The notes under the pieces were generated by a model. That model was given only the letters and a program-made list of their open reading frames with translations, made no database searches and had not been told where the DNA came from. Of a stretch of 64,000 nucleotides of DNA, positions 1 to 11,398 are shown one piece after another (position 1 is the stretch's first letter; each line of letters opens with the position of its first letter). Source of the stretch: Gordius sp. MW1 (lineage: Eukaryota > Nematomorpha > Gordioida > Gordea > Gordiidae); the NCBI GenBank assembly GCA_964036665.1, contig OZ038530.1:22280001-22344000 (forward strand), given 5' to 3'. The position numbers and the translations under genes are program-made.

Positions 1-84
1 TTAAATTTATGCTATATTTAAAAAGAAGCATTGTATAGGCGATTAAAAATTATAAGATAATAATATTATAAATAAACCCCTTAT

Positions 85-910
85 GGGGGGTGATTTGCCC
101 CCCCCCCTTATTTTTCACCCTCTTTCTCACCAGGGGGGAGGGTGGGGGTGATTTGCCTCCCCCCCCCCTATTTTCTACCCTCTTCCTCACCAGGGAGGGG
201 GAGGGGGGTGATCTGACCCCCCCCTTATTTTGTACTCTATTTCTCACCCGGCCCCCCCCTTATTTTTCACCCTTTTTCTCACCAGGGGGGGAGGTCTTTT
301 GCCCCCATTATTTATTTGCCCTCTTTCTCACCAGGGAGGAGGGGGGGTGATTTGCCCCCTCCTTATTTTTTTGCCCTCTTTTTCATAAGGGGGGGGGGAT
401 GATTTGCCCCCCCCCCCTTTTTTGCCCTCTTTCTCACCCCCTATTTTTTACTATCTTTCTCACTAGGGAGGGAAAGGGAGGTGATTTGACCCCCCCCCCT
501 TTATTTTTTACCCTCTTTCTCACCCGAGGGGGGGGGGGTTATTTTCCCTCCCCTCCACTTTTTTCCCCTTATTTCTTACCCGGGTGGGAGGGTGAACCCC
601 CCCTCCCCAGGGGGGCCCTCTGGGTGAGAAAGAAGGCAAATAATAAGGGGGGGGCAAATCCCCCCCCCCTCCCCCGGGTGAGAAAGAGGGTAAAAAATAG
701 GGGGGGGGGGGGGGGGTCAAATCACCCCCCTCTCCCCAGGTGTGAAAGAGGGTAAAAAATAAGGGGGGGTCAAATTACCCCCCTCCCCCCAGGTGTGAAA
801 GAGGGTATAAAGAGGGGGGGGGCAAATTACCCCTTCCCCTCTGGTGAGAAAGAGGGTAAAAAATAAGGGGACGGGGGGAAACCAACGGGACAAAAAAATG
901 GAGGGGGGCA
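85..910. repeat. Fold-back array of C-tract/G-tract units
   Basis: About seven units of roughly 80 bp read C-run, TTATTTTTTACCCTCTTTCT, CACCAG, G-run from the left. From about 600 onward the same units run as the reverse complement (GGTGAGAAAGAGGGTAAAAA and so on). The block is therefore an inverted repeat of a tandem array, and each unit can also pair its own C-run with its G-run. The same unit type fills the centre of the hAT fold-back at 11399-13302, but the sequence flanking this copy is different and I found no clear terminal repeat or target duplication here. Long proline/glycine-rich open frames inside it are artefacts of the homopolymers. Confidence 0.85.
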
Positions 911-950
911 AAGTTTTTAATTTATTTAAAAAAAAATTGTATACCAATTA

Positions 951-1669
951 AAATATTATTTATAAAATATAAGCGAAAATAAATTCATATCACAAATTTT
1001 GAATTTATATTACTGAGCAATTTTGAATTTTTAACTGGGCACTTTAATAAAATACTGAGCACATTTTACTGAGCATTTCTTAATTTATTACTGAGCATTT
1101 AAATAACATCCTAAAATTTATACCTATTTGATATTATAATCAAACTTATTAAAACATTATTACATATAATTAATTGTTTGTTGGAGATCAAATTTAAATA
1201 AACTTAAACCACTATTTATTAAAAATAATAAAATTAATTTTATGTTGTTAAATAAAGACTCTTAATGTATTACCTTTATTTGAATTCGGGAAGAAATAAT
1301 ATGGAAATAACACAACTTTTATTTAATTTTTATAAAATTTTATGGTATACATATGTATGTATGTAGTACATGCATATGGCGGTAAAACAGGCATCACTTT
1401 TACGGTACTTGTGTACGTATGATGAGCAGTCTATTTGGTCTATGGCTTCTATACTTAATTGACCCATGTTTTTTAATATTAGAAATCATAAGGCTTTTGT
1501 ATCCATATTTATATTTTTTATGATATGTTTAAATTAAAAGTATTAAAAATGTGCATTTATACAATTTATTATCAAAGGTTTATTTATCAAAAAATTCCAT
1601 TGACAATGATATAAAATAAATTCTATAATATATAAAACAAAATGCATCAAATGGTAAAAATAATTGTAG
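951..1669. other. AT-rich stretch without recognised gene
   Basis: No exon was recognised. Around 1413-1445 there is a fragment ending GATGAGCAGTCTATTTGGTC, which matches the right end of the CATAGACT MITE family seen intact at 11653-12181 and 24970-25404. The rest is AT-rich sequence, probably intronic or upstream of the exons beginning at 1670. Confidence 0.5.
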
Positions 1670-2490
1670 AAGCTGGGGAAACCAAGGGGATGGGGCTCCT
1701 ACATAGTTAGCAAATTTTCAAGCCCTAAGTCCAGCAACCTAAATACCTGTCCAGAAGTAGAGCCATCTGGCGGAAAAAATGATACTGAAAGTTCCATTGT
1801 TAAAGATTTTCGAGCCGTGAGATCTCAACTTCAGATGGAAAGCTTAGAAGTTGAAGTAACGATAAAAATATCTTTATTTTTTTGTTACATATACTAAAAA
1901 AATTTGATTATTGCTGTATTATCTTTTGTAACTTATAATGTTTTATCATAATTACAGTATGGTATTAATGTAATTAGGCCTGGGATTCTTGATTTTGTTT
2001 GTCAGCCGTTAAAATATTGATCATATCATAAAAACATGGCTACCTCCTAAATTTATATTTTCCCCTTATATTTTTCATTTATTTTTACAAAATAAGTATT
2101 TTATAGAAACATTTATTATCAAAAAAATTATTTTAAACTTTTAAAATTATTTTTGTTGAACTTAGTTGGAAAGGAATAAGATAGCATCTATGCAAGCTGA
2201 TTCAGACTTTAGACAGGATTTTGGTCGTTGGCATTCCTATATGGTTCGAGATTTTCGAGAATATTTCTACGATTTAGCTACTTTGTACGTCGACCTATAT
2301 ACCCAAGTAACAATTTGCCAATTTTTTTCTCTCAGAAATTTTGATGATAAATACAATTCAAAATTTTAATTTATTTTATTTTTTTTCTGGCTTAACGTAG
2401 AATTTGGAAGTTTTGAACGAAACGATAGAACAAATCCCTGGCATAAACATTCAATGCGAAGAAAATGCATTGCCGACTATAATTGGTTAA
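1670..2490 (+). CDS. Last three exons of an unidentified gene (possibly sorting-nexin-like C-terminus)
   Basis: Three exons join in one frame: 1670-1855 (after TAG acceptor, donor GTAACG), 2166-2306 (acceptor CTTAG, donor GTAACA) and 2401-2490 (acceptor CGTAG, stop TAA). All junctions are phase 0 and give 138 codons plus stop. The peptide begins KLGKPRGWGSYIVSK, has an acidic/serine linker, then a charged helical stretch containing DFRQDFGRWHSYMVRDFREY and DLATLYVDLYTQ, and ends ENALPTIIG. The alternating hydrophobic/charged pattern with Trp, then a terminal amphipathic helix, resembles the C-terminal BAR helix of some sorting nexins, but this is a weak resemblance and no catalytic motif is visible. 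Upstream exons were not found and may lie outside the window. The gene structure is much better supported than the function. Confidence 0.55.
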
Positions 2491-3115
2491 AAATGATGCT
2501 CTAAGTTAAAGTTAACTTTCAAACACTACCAATCCATCCACATTGACAAATCAATTTTGTTTTAGATATTGTTTTTATAATTATTATTTATATCGTCAAA
2601 TTTGTTAAAAAATATTTTACGAATATTTAGTTTATATAAAAGAATTTTTGTTTTCGCGTTTATACTATTTATATAAACATCGTTGCTTACAAAAAAATGG
2701 CATTGAAGTTTGATTCGTAATTTATTAGATTAGAAATCCTATATTAAAACAATAATTTTATTTTAGCCAAAGCTGTTTTACAAAAATCTAACTCTATATA
2801 TAAAAACGAGAGAAAAAGGATTAAAAGATAAAAAAAATAAAGTTTTTGACTAACTTTTATAAATAGAGCAATTAGTCTTAAATGTGACATTTAATTCGCC
2901 TTTATTTGAAAAGGTTATAATAGAATAATTATCTCCTTGTGTATTAGAACATATAATAATCTTTTGTAATCACATAAAAGACAGCTTAAAATTTATAAAC
3001 AATTAAATGCAATTTTTTAATTTTAGTTAAATATATAAAAATAAGAATTAAGTGGGCGGGGCCAGTCAGGCATTTTGTCTACTATTTATGGATATTTAAA
3101 TGCAGGTGCAAACTA
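2491..3115. other. AT-rich sequence downstream of the partial gene
   Basis: Contains the presumed 3' UTR of the preceding gene and AT-rich spacer. An AATAAA-like signal occurs in the 2830-2850 area. I see no other gene. Confidence 0.4.
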
Positions 3116-3280
3116 AATAATTAATTGCTATGCAATTTATTCGCTCGCTTTTTGTTGTCCGTCCGTCCAACATGTATCTGAATTGCTGGTTCGAATCCCG
3201 GAGAGGACAATTTTTTTTTAAATTAATATATTGTTCTTGTTAACACCATTGATTATATGACTTTTTGACGGTGTTCTGGC
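3116..3280 (+). repeat. Truncated B-box repeat (tRNA-derived SINE-like head)
   Basis: Starts with the recurrent terminal motif TTAATTGCTATGCAATTTAT and a GTCCGTCCGTCC run, and contains a perfect pol III B-box consensus GGTTCGAATCC at 3188-3198 followed by CGGAGAGG and a T-run. It then continues with the start of the hairpin minisatellite (ATATTGTTCTTGTTAACACC). No A box is evident, so it is a fragment of the composite family that is expanded at 5425-10950 and 55482-61310. Confidence 0.6.
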
Positions 3281-5424
3281 AAGGAGGAAAAGGGATGTTA
3301 AGAACTTATGATGTTAATTCAATGAAGAAGGAATTCAATGCTGAAATCTAAGGAGGAAAAGGGATAATAAGAAGTAAGAACTTATGATGTTAATTCAATG
3401 AAAAAGGAATCCAATGCTGAAATCTAAGGAGGAAAAGGGATAATAAGAACTTATGATGTTAATTGAATCAAAAGGGAAACATTATTCTATGGACCACAAT
3501 TTCAATAGTAAATTATCTCATGATGTTGAAAGGCATTTAGTTCACAGTGCAGGGATATTCTAACTTGTTTCTCTTGCCTATTTACAGTGCGGGGAGGATA
3601 GAATTATTCCCAAAGTCCATAATTAGGTAATTCAGGAGATCCCGTTTGCCATGAACACCCTAATACTTTGAATTAAAAACCACATCAATTAAACCCCTGC
3701 CACTAGCTTCCCCAATACCCACTTTTCTAAATCAACACCCTCAAACCCGCCATATTTCCCCTTCTGACAAATTCCACCCCATTTCACCTTCCCAGCTAAC
3801 CCACTCTTGGAACTAGCTTCCCCAGAACCCACTTTGCCAAGTCCACACCCTCAACATATTTCCCCTACTGACAATTTCCACCCCATCTCACCCTTACAGC
3901 TAGCCCACTTCAAAAGTTGATTCGTATTCAAACTAAAAGCTGATCATTTTAAAAGCCAAGCAAATCTAATTGAGAATCCTAACCCTTACCCTAACAACCC
4001 TGACCCCACAAGACATCAAGCATTTTATATTAGCTTATGAAATGAACAGCTTTTAGTTTGAACAGAAACGCAAAAGTTTATTGAATGTTACACATTGTTG
4101 ATGGAGCACATGATAATGTCCAAGAACAAAACCAGAGGGAGCCTTCAATTTTGTAAAGGGAAAGATGTCGTATATGTGAATACGTGAAAGAAGAATAGTT
4201 TAATTTAGTATAACTTTTATTTGTATATCATTTTCTACAGATTACATTAATGCTATAATTAAATAATTTAATATTGTAAGCCAAAGCCGAGTTGGTAAAA
4301 ACTATATGTTTTAATCTTTTTATTTTCTTTTGTCTTAAATTCGTTTTATCATTATTCTTTATGCCCCATCCTTGGCCCTTAATATCTTTATCATTAGATT
4401 ATTATTTATAATAAATATAAAGCATTATAATATAATACCATAATTTTTTTATCCCATGACGACAATTACTCTAACAGCCTTTGGCCCCTAAGCCTTAAAA
4501 ATCATTTAAAAAATAGGGAAACAAATTTCTTTGCTATCCAATGCTAATCGCGAATTTTTTTTTATAAGACAGAAAATCGACATTATACTATTTGTAAATA
4601 TAATTTACATGCACCGAATGTTTTGCAAATATATATAATACTTAACTTTTTTATTCATTTTAATCATCTTCACAAAATATGTATTTTTACATTATTCAAT
4701 TACACTTAAGCCATATAATGTTGATTTGACTGCCATCTAGCGGAAAGGTTATTTATAAATTTTTGAAATTTTAGATTCATCTTTATAAGTTGTTTGACTT
4801 TCGGTCCCCATATACAAGAGAAAGTAAACTTCTATGTATTAAAATTAAATAAATTTATTTGTTAATGAATAGGAATATTTAGATTTACCATAATTTATTA
4901 TATCCAATTTGTTTACTTAAATATGTGCGTATATAATTGTTATATACGCATATATATCATACATCAACACAAAAACGATTTTTGAAATAGGGTTACTCAG
5001 TAACCTACTCACATTAAAAAAATATTAGATCTTCATCCGAATTCTATTCACAAACTAATAAAATTCTCGAATGAAAAAAAAAATAATTCATAAAAAAAAT
5101 AAATGTTTTTTTAAATGTTTTTTTATCATTAAATCCATTGAATGCATGCTTAAAAGAAGCCCGAAATTTAGGCGAATTAGATTAATATTATTTTTTCTAC
5201 GTTTTGTTCTCAAAATACGTCACAAACAAAAAAACCTCAAAGATATCCTTAACAAGTATAACTTGAAATTTTTGTTCTAATAAAAAATTAATTTCGGAAA
5301 GCTACTTATTTTTTTCGCTATAAATAGACCTGTAGAATATATTCTTTAAAAACTTGTAAAGCTATATTAATATTGTTGTATATGTGAATACGGGAAAGAC
5401 GATAAGTTTGATTTAGTTTAACTT
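3281..5424. repeat. Satellite segment Q1-P-Q2-partial P
   Basis: The left edge carries a local triplication (3281-3470, about 84 bp per copy) of AAGGAGGAAAAGGGAT plus AACTTATGATGTTAATTCAA, which is single-copy in the other Q1 blocks. Q2 here lacks the pogo-like insertion, giving an empty site for the elements at 16243 and 22899. The segment stops within P at TTTAACTTTT, where the 5425-10950 block has been inserted, and P resumes at 10951. A 69-codon open frame at 5071-5280 is AT-driven and is disrupted in the other Q2 copies, so it is not called. Confidence 0.8.
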
Positions 5425-5804
5425 TTAATTGCTATGCAATTTATGGGCTCGTTTTTTGGTTGTCCGTCCGTCCGTCCGTCCGTCCATCCCTATCTATTTG
5501 CATTGGGTATATTAGGTTATCGATTTTTTAAATTAATGCATGAGAAAGAGGTGCCCCACCCCTCATCTATATCTCCCTCGCTGTGTTATTTTTTAAATTA
5601 AGAGGTGCCCACCCCTCATCTCTATCTCCCTCACTTTCGGGCGGGGTCGTGTTTTAACTGCTACGTTAAATTAATGCATAAGTATATCTATTCGTTTTTG
5701 AATTGGGTAACATTGATATTAATTGCTATAATTACCCTATGCCCTCCACTACAAGGGTTTGGGTTAGAATCTCGGAGTTTTTTTAGACTCTTATGATTGT
5801 TCTT

Positions 5805-6480
5805 GTTACTACCATTGATAATAAGACTTTTTGGCCGTCTGATGGCTGCTGACCGATGGAAAAAATGACAATTGGCCAAAATGTGATTCCAAGTTTTTTT
5901 TCGTTTTAGTTTTGACTATTACGATTGTTCTTGTTACTATCATTGATAATAAGACTTTTTGGCCGTCCGCTGGCTGCTGACCAATGAAAAAAATGACCAT
6001 TGGCCAAAATGTGAATCGGAGTTTATTTTTTCGTTTATTTTTGACTATTATTCCTGTTACTACCATTGCTATTATGACTTTTTGGCCGTCTGCTGGCTCC
6101 TGACCGATGGAAAAAAATGACCATTGGCCAAAATGTGAATCGAAATTATTTTTTTCGTTTTTTTTGACTATTATGATTGTTCCTGTTCCTACCATTGCTA
6201 TTATGACTTTTTGGCCGTCCGCTGGCTGCTGACCAACGGAATAAAATGACCATTGGCCAAAATGTAATTCGAAAAATTTTTTTTCGTTTTTTTTGACTAT
6301 TATGAATTTATATCCACTTTCACCGTGTCCTGGCTGCTGACCAATGGAATAAATGACTATTGGCCAAAATGTGATTCGAAAATTTTTTTTCGTTTTTTTT
6401 ACTCTTATGAATTTATATCCATTTTTACCGTGTGCTGGCTGCTGACCGATGGAAAAAAATGACGATTGGCCAAAGTGAGC
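5805..6480 (+). repeat. Hairpin minisatellite, array 1
   Basis: About six degenerate units of roughly 105-130 bp, each with GGCCGTC, GCTGGCTGCTGACC, then CCAATGG, an A-rich 10-nt spacer, CCATTGGCCAAAATGTGA and a T-rich tail with CGTTTT. CCAATGG/CCATTGG forms a short hairpin in each unit. Long minus-strand open frames across this array reflect the repeat period and are not evidence of a gene. Confidence 0.8.
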
Positions 6481-6854
6481 ATCAAACATTTGCCAAATTT
6501 TTGATTTTTTTAATTAAAAATTGTTCAAATTCAACAAAAATTTCTCCCAACAATACTGCAAATTCTTAACATTGTGATGTTTTATAATATAATGTTTGTT
6601 AGACCCATAATCACTAAAGGCCGTAAAAACTAATGTAATACGCAACTAGATGCAAACACTAAATCTAACCCTAACCCTTGCCTATATTACATTTTGCTTA
6701 TATTACATTTTGCCTATAAATGGAAAATTTGTATAAATAATTAATTAATCATTAGGCATTTAATACCCCCCTACATTCTCGCCCCTTCCCACCTTTCTCG
6801 CCCATAAATTGCATAGCAAATATGATACATTTATACGAAGTAAAGATGAGTCGT

Positions 6855-6962
6855 CCCCCCTTCCCTTCTCCCCTCCCCTTCTCCCCTCCCCTTCTCCCCT
6901 CCCCTTCTCCCCTCCCCTTCTCCCCTCCCCTTCTCCCCTCCCCTTCTCCCCTCCCCCTTCCC
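6855..6962 (+). repeat. (CCCCTTCTCCCCT)n pyrimidine tract
   Basis: Near-perfect 10-bp CCCCTTCTCC repeats, the longest of three copies (others at about 8891-8947 and 10881-10926); the shrinking length between otherwise near-identical units shows it varies quickly. It is followed by CACGAGGGCCGAAGGCCC. Confidence 0.8.
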
Positions 6963-7349
6963 ACGAGGGCCGAAGGCCCGAGTTTATTAATTGCTATGCA
7001 ATTTATGGGCTCGTTTTTTGGTTATCCGTCCGTCCGTCCATTGTCCGTCCATCCCTATCTATTTGCATTGGGTATATTAGGTTATCTATTTTTTAAATTA
7101 ATGCATGAGAAAGAGGTGCCCCACCCCTCATCTCTATCTCCCTCGCTGTGTTATTTTTTAAATTAAGAGGTGCCCCACCCCTCATCTCTATCTCCCTCGC
7201 TTTCGGGCGGGGTCGGGTTTTAATTGCTACGTTAAATTAATGCATAAGTATATCTATTCGTTTTTGAATTGGGTAACATTGATATTAATTGCTATAATAA
7301 CCCTATGCCCTCCACTACAAGGGTTTGGGTTAGAATCTCGGAGTTTTTT

Positions 7350-8510
7350 TAGACTGTTATGATTGTTCTTGTTACTACCATTGATAATAAGACTTTTTGG
7401 CCGTCTGCTGGCTGCTGACCAATGAAAAAAATGACCATTGGCCAAAATGTGAATCCAAGTTTCTTTTTTCTTTTTTTTTTGACTATTTTGATTGTTCCTG
7501 TTACTACCATTGCTAATACGACTTTTCGGCCGTCCACTGGCTGCTGACCAAAGAAAAAATGACCATTGGCCAAAATGTAAATCCAAGTTTATTTTTTCGT
7601 TTTTTTTTGACTATTATGATTGTTCCTGTTACTACCATTGCTATTATGACTTTTTGGCCGTCTGCTGGCTGCTGACCAATGAAAAAAATGACCATTGGCC
7701 AAAATGTGAATCCAAGTTTATTTTTTCGTTTTTTTTTATTATTATGATTGTTCCTGTTACTACCATTGCTATTATGACTTTTTGGCCGTCCGCTGGCTGC
7801 TGACCGATGGAAAAAATGACCATTGGCCAAAATGTGATTCCAAGTTTTTTTATCGTTTTAGTTTTGACTATTACGATTGTTCTTGTTACTATCATTGATA
7901 ATAAGACTTTTTGGCCGTCCGCTGGCTGCTGACCAATGAAAATAATGACCATTGGCCAAAATGCGAATACGAGGTTATTTTTTCGTTTATTTTTGTCTAT
8001 TATGATTATTCCTGTTACTACCATTGCCATTATGACTTTTTGGCCGTCCGCTGGCTCCTGACCGATGGAAAAAATGACCATTGGCCAAAATGTGAATCGA
8101 AATTATTTTTTTCGTTTTTTATGACTATTATGATTGTTCCTGTTCCTACCATTGCTATTATGACTTTTTGGCCGTCCGCTGGCTGCTGACCAATGGAATA
8201 AAATGACCATTGACCAAAATGTGATTCGAAAATTTTTTTCTCGTTTTTTTTGACTATTATGAATTTATATCCACTTTTACCGTGTCCTGGCTGCTGACCA
8301 ATGGAATAAAATGACCATTGGCCAAAATGTGATTCGAAAATTTCTTTTTCGTTTTTTTTACTCTTATAAATTTATATCCATTTTTACCGTGTGCTGGCTG
8401 CTGACCGATGGAAAAAAATAACCGTTGGCCAAAGTGAGCATCAAATTTTTTTTTTCGTTTTTTTGGCTATCATTGACTTATAGAGTATCTGTTGGTACTG
8501 ACCAATGGAG
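7350..8510 (+). repeat. Hairpin minisatellite, array 2
   Basis: About nine to ten units of the family described at 5805-6480, with the CCAATG / CCATTGG hairpin retained in nearly every unit. Unit variants occur in the same order as in 9340-10500, so the whole array was copied as a block rather than expanded independently. Confidence 0.8.
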
Positions 8511-9339
8511 AAAAAATGACCATTCGCCAAATTTTTGATTTTTTTAATTAAAAATTGTTCAAATTCAACAAAAATTTCTCCCAACAATTCTGCAAATTCT
8601 TAACATTGTGATGTTTTATAATATAATGTTTGTTAGACCCATAATCACTAAAGGCCGTACAACTAATGTAATACGCAACTAGATGCAAACACTAAATCTA
8701 ACCCTAACCCTTGCCTATATTACATTTTGCTTATATTACATTTTGCCTATAAATGGAAAATTTGTATAAATAATTAATTAATCATTAGGCATTTAATACC
8801 CCCCTATAGGCATTCTCGCCCCTTCCCACCTTTCTCGCCCATAAATTGCATAGCAAATATGATACATTTATACGAAGTAAAGATGAGTCGTCCCCCCTTC
8901 CCTTCTCCCCTCCCCTTCTCCCCTCCCCTTCTCCCCTCCCCCTTCCCACGAGGGCCGAAGGCCCGAGTTTATTAATTGCTATGCAATTTATGGGCTCGTT
9001 TTTTGGTTGTCCGTCCGTCCGTCCGTCCATTGTCCGTCCATCCCTATCTATTTGCATTGGGTATATTAGGTTATCGATTTTTTAAATTAATGCATGAGAA
9101 AGAGGTGCCCCACCCCTCATCTCTATCTCCCTCGCTGTGTTATTTTTTAAATTAAGAGGTGCCCCACCCCTCATCTCTATCTCCCTCGCTTTCGGGCGGG
9201 GTCGGGTTTTAATTGCTACGTTAAATTAATGCATAAGTATATCTATTCGTTTTTGAATTGGGTAACATTGATATTAATTGCTATAATTACCCTATGCCCT
9301 CCACTACAAGGGTTTGGGTTAGAATCTCGGAGTTTTTTT

Positions 9340-10500
9340 AGACTGTTATGATTGTTCTTGTTACTACCATTGATAATAAGACTTTTTGGCCGTCTGCTGG
9401 CTGCTGACCAATGAAAAAAATGACCATTGGCCAAAATGTGAATCCAAGTTTCTTTTTTCTTTTTTTTTTGACTATTTTGATTGTTCCTGTTACTACCATT
9501 GCTAATACGATTTTTCGGCCGTCCACTGGCTGCTGACCAAAGAAAAAATGACCATTGGCCAAAATGTAAATCCAAGTTTATTTTTTCGTTTTTTTTTGAC
9601 TATTATGATTGTTCCTGTTACTACCATTGCTATTATGACTTTTTGGCCGTCTGCTGGCTGCTGACCAATGAAAAAATGACCATTGGCCAAAATGTGAATC
9701 CAAGTTTATTTTTTCGTTTTTTTTTATTATTATGATTGTTCCTGTTATTACCATTGCTTTTATGACTTTTTGGCCGTCCGCTGGCTGCTGACCGATGGAA
9801 AAACTGACCATTGGCCAAAATGTGATTCCAAGTTTTTTTTTCGTTTTAGTTTTGACTATTACGATTGTTCTTGTTACTATCATTGATAATAAGACTTTTT
9901 GGCCCTCCGCTGGCTGCTGACCAATGAAAAAAATGACCATTGGCCAAAATGTGAATCCGAGGTTATTTTTTCGTTTATTTTTGACTATTATGATTATTCC
10001 TGTTACTACCATTGCTATTATGACTTTTTGGCCGTCCGCTGGCTCCTGACCGATGGAAAAAATGACCATTGGCCAAAATGTGAATCGAAATTATTTTTTT
10101 CGTTTTTTATGACTATTATGATTGTTCCTGTTCCTACCATTGCTATTATGACTTTTTGGCCGTCCGCTGGCTGCTGACCAATGGAATAAAATGACTCTTG
10201 ACCAAAATGTGATTTGAAAATTATTTTCTCGTTTTTTTTGACTATTATGAATTTATATCCACTTTTACCGTGTCCTGGCTGCTGACCAATGGAATAAAAT
10301 GACCATTGGCCAAAATGTGATTCGAAAATTTTTTTTTCGTTTTTTTTACTTATAAATTTATATCCATTTTTACCGTGTGCTGGCTGCTGACCGATGGAAA
10401 AAAATAACCGTTGGCCAAAGTGAGCATCAAATTTTTTTTTCCGTTTTTTTGGCTATCATTGACTTATAGAGTATCTGTTGGTACTGACCAATGGAGAAAA
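9340..10500 (+). repeat. Hairpin minisatellite, array 3
   Basis: Order of variant units matches array 2 (7350-8510), including the units reading TTTATATCCACTTTTACCGT. Differences are single substitutions and small A- or T-run length changes, indicating a recent duplication of the 2-kb unit. Confidence 0.8.
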
Positions 10501-11398
10501 AATGACCATTCGCCAAATTTTTGATTTTTTTAATTAAAAATTGTTCAAATTCAACAAAAATTTCTCTCAAAAATTCTGCAAATTCTTAACATTGTGATGT
10601 TTTATAATATAATGTTTGTTAGACCCATAATCACTAAAGGCCGTAAAAACTAATGTAATACGCAACTAGATGCAAACACTAAATCTAACCCTAACCCTTG
10701 CCTATATTACATTTTGCCTATATTACATTTTGCCTATAAATGGAAAATTTGTATAAATAATTAATTAATCATCAGGCATTTAATACCCCCCTATAGGCAT
10801 TCTCGCCCCTTCCCACCTTTCTCGCCCATAAATTGCATAGCAAATATGATACATTTATACGAAGTAAAGATGAGTCGTCCCCCCTTCCCTTCTCCTCTTC
10901 TCCCCTCCCCTTCTCCCCTCCCCCTTCCCACGAGGGCCGAAGGCCCGAGTTTTGTATATCATTTTCTACAGATTACATTATTGCTATAATTAAATATTTT
11001 AATATTGTAAACCAAAGCCGAGTTGGTAAAAGCCATATGTTTTAATCTTTTTATTTTCTTTTGTCTTAAATTTGTTTTATCATTTTTTTTATGCCCTATC
11101 CCTGGCCCTTAATAAATCATTATCATTAGATTATCTTATTATTTTTAATAATGGTGATAGCCGAAGGAGAACCCAAGGCCTCAATAAACCAAGGTTATTG
11201 AACAAAAAGAGTGAAGAGGGAAGTCAATGTTGAAATCTAAGGAGGAAAAGGGATAATAAGAACTTATGATGTTAATTCAATGAAAAAGGAAACATTATTC
11301 TATAGACCCCAATTTTAATAGTAAATTATCTCATGATGTTGAAAGGCATTTAGTTCACAATGCAGGGATATTCTAACTTGTTTCTCTTGACTATTTAC

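Larger units (their letters stand above)
5425..10950 (+). repeat. Three tandem ~2-kb composite units inserted in the satellite
   Basis: Units are 5425-6986, 6987-8971 and 8972-10950; the last two are about 1985 bp and nearly identical by eye, while the first lacks about 420 bp of the minisatellite portion. Each unit reads TTAATTGCTATGCAATTTAT, a GTCC run, two copies of GAGGTGCCCCACCCCTCATC, a CCCTCCACTACAAGGG segment, a hairpin minisatellite, an AT region with CTAACCCTAACCC, an inverted GCCCATAAATTGCATAGCAA motif, a CCCTTCTCCC tract and the palindromic GAGGGCCGAAGGCCCGAG. The block interrupts satellite block P, which reads TTTAACTTTT before it and TTGTATATCATT after it. Related units in both orientations are at 55482-61310. 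Confidence 0.8.

Noticed and set aside
90..947. Proline/glycine-rich open frames in C/G tracts (also 12210-13079)
   Set aside because: Products of homopolymer runs on both strands; no start context or domain.
5809..6489. Long minus-strand open frame (226 codons) and similar ones at 7644-8081, 9578-10069 and 57291-57656
   Set aside because: These are translations of the hairpin minisatellite; period-driven peptides repeat and frames are not conserved between units.
6665..6677. Chromosome end or interstitial telomere
   Set aside because: Only two TAACCC repeats inside a tandem unit; no run of telomeric repeats.
5425..10950. CRISPR-like regular repeats
   Set aside because: Units vary, spacers are not unique sequences, no cas genes, and the context is eukaryotic.
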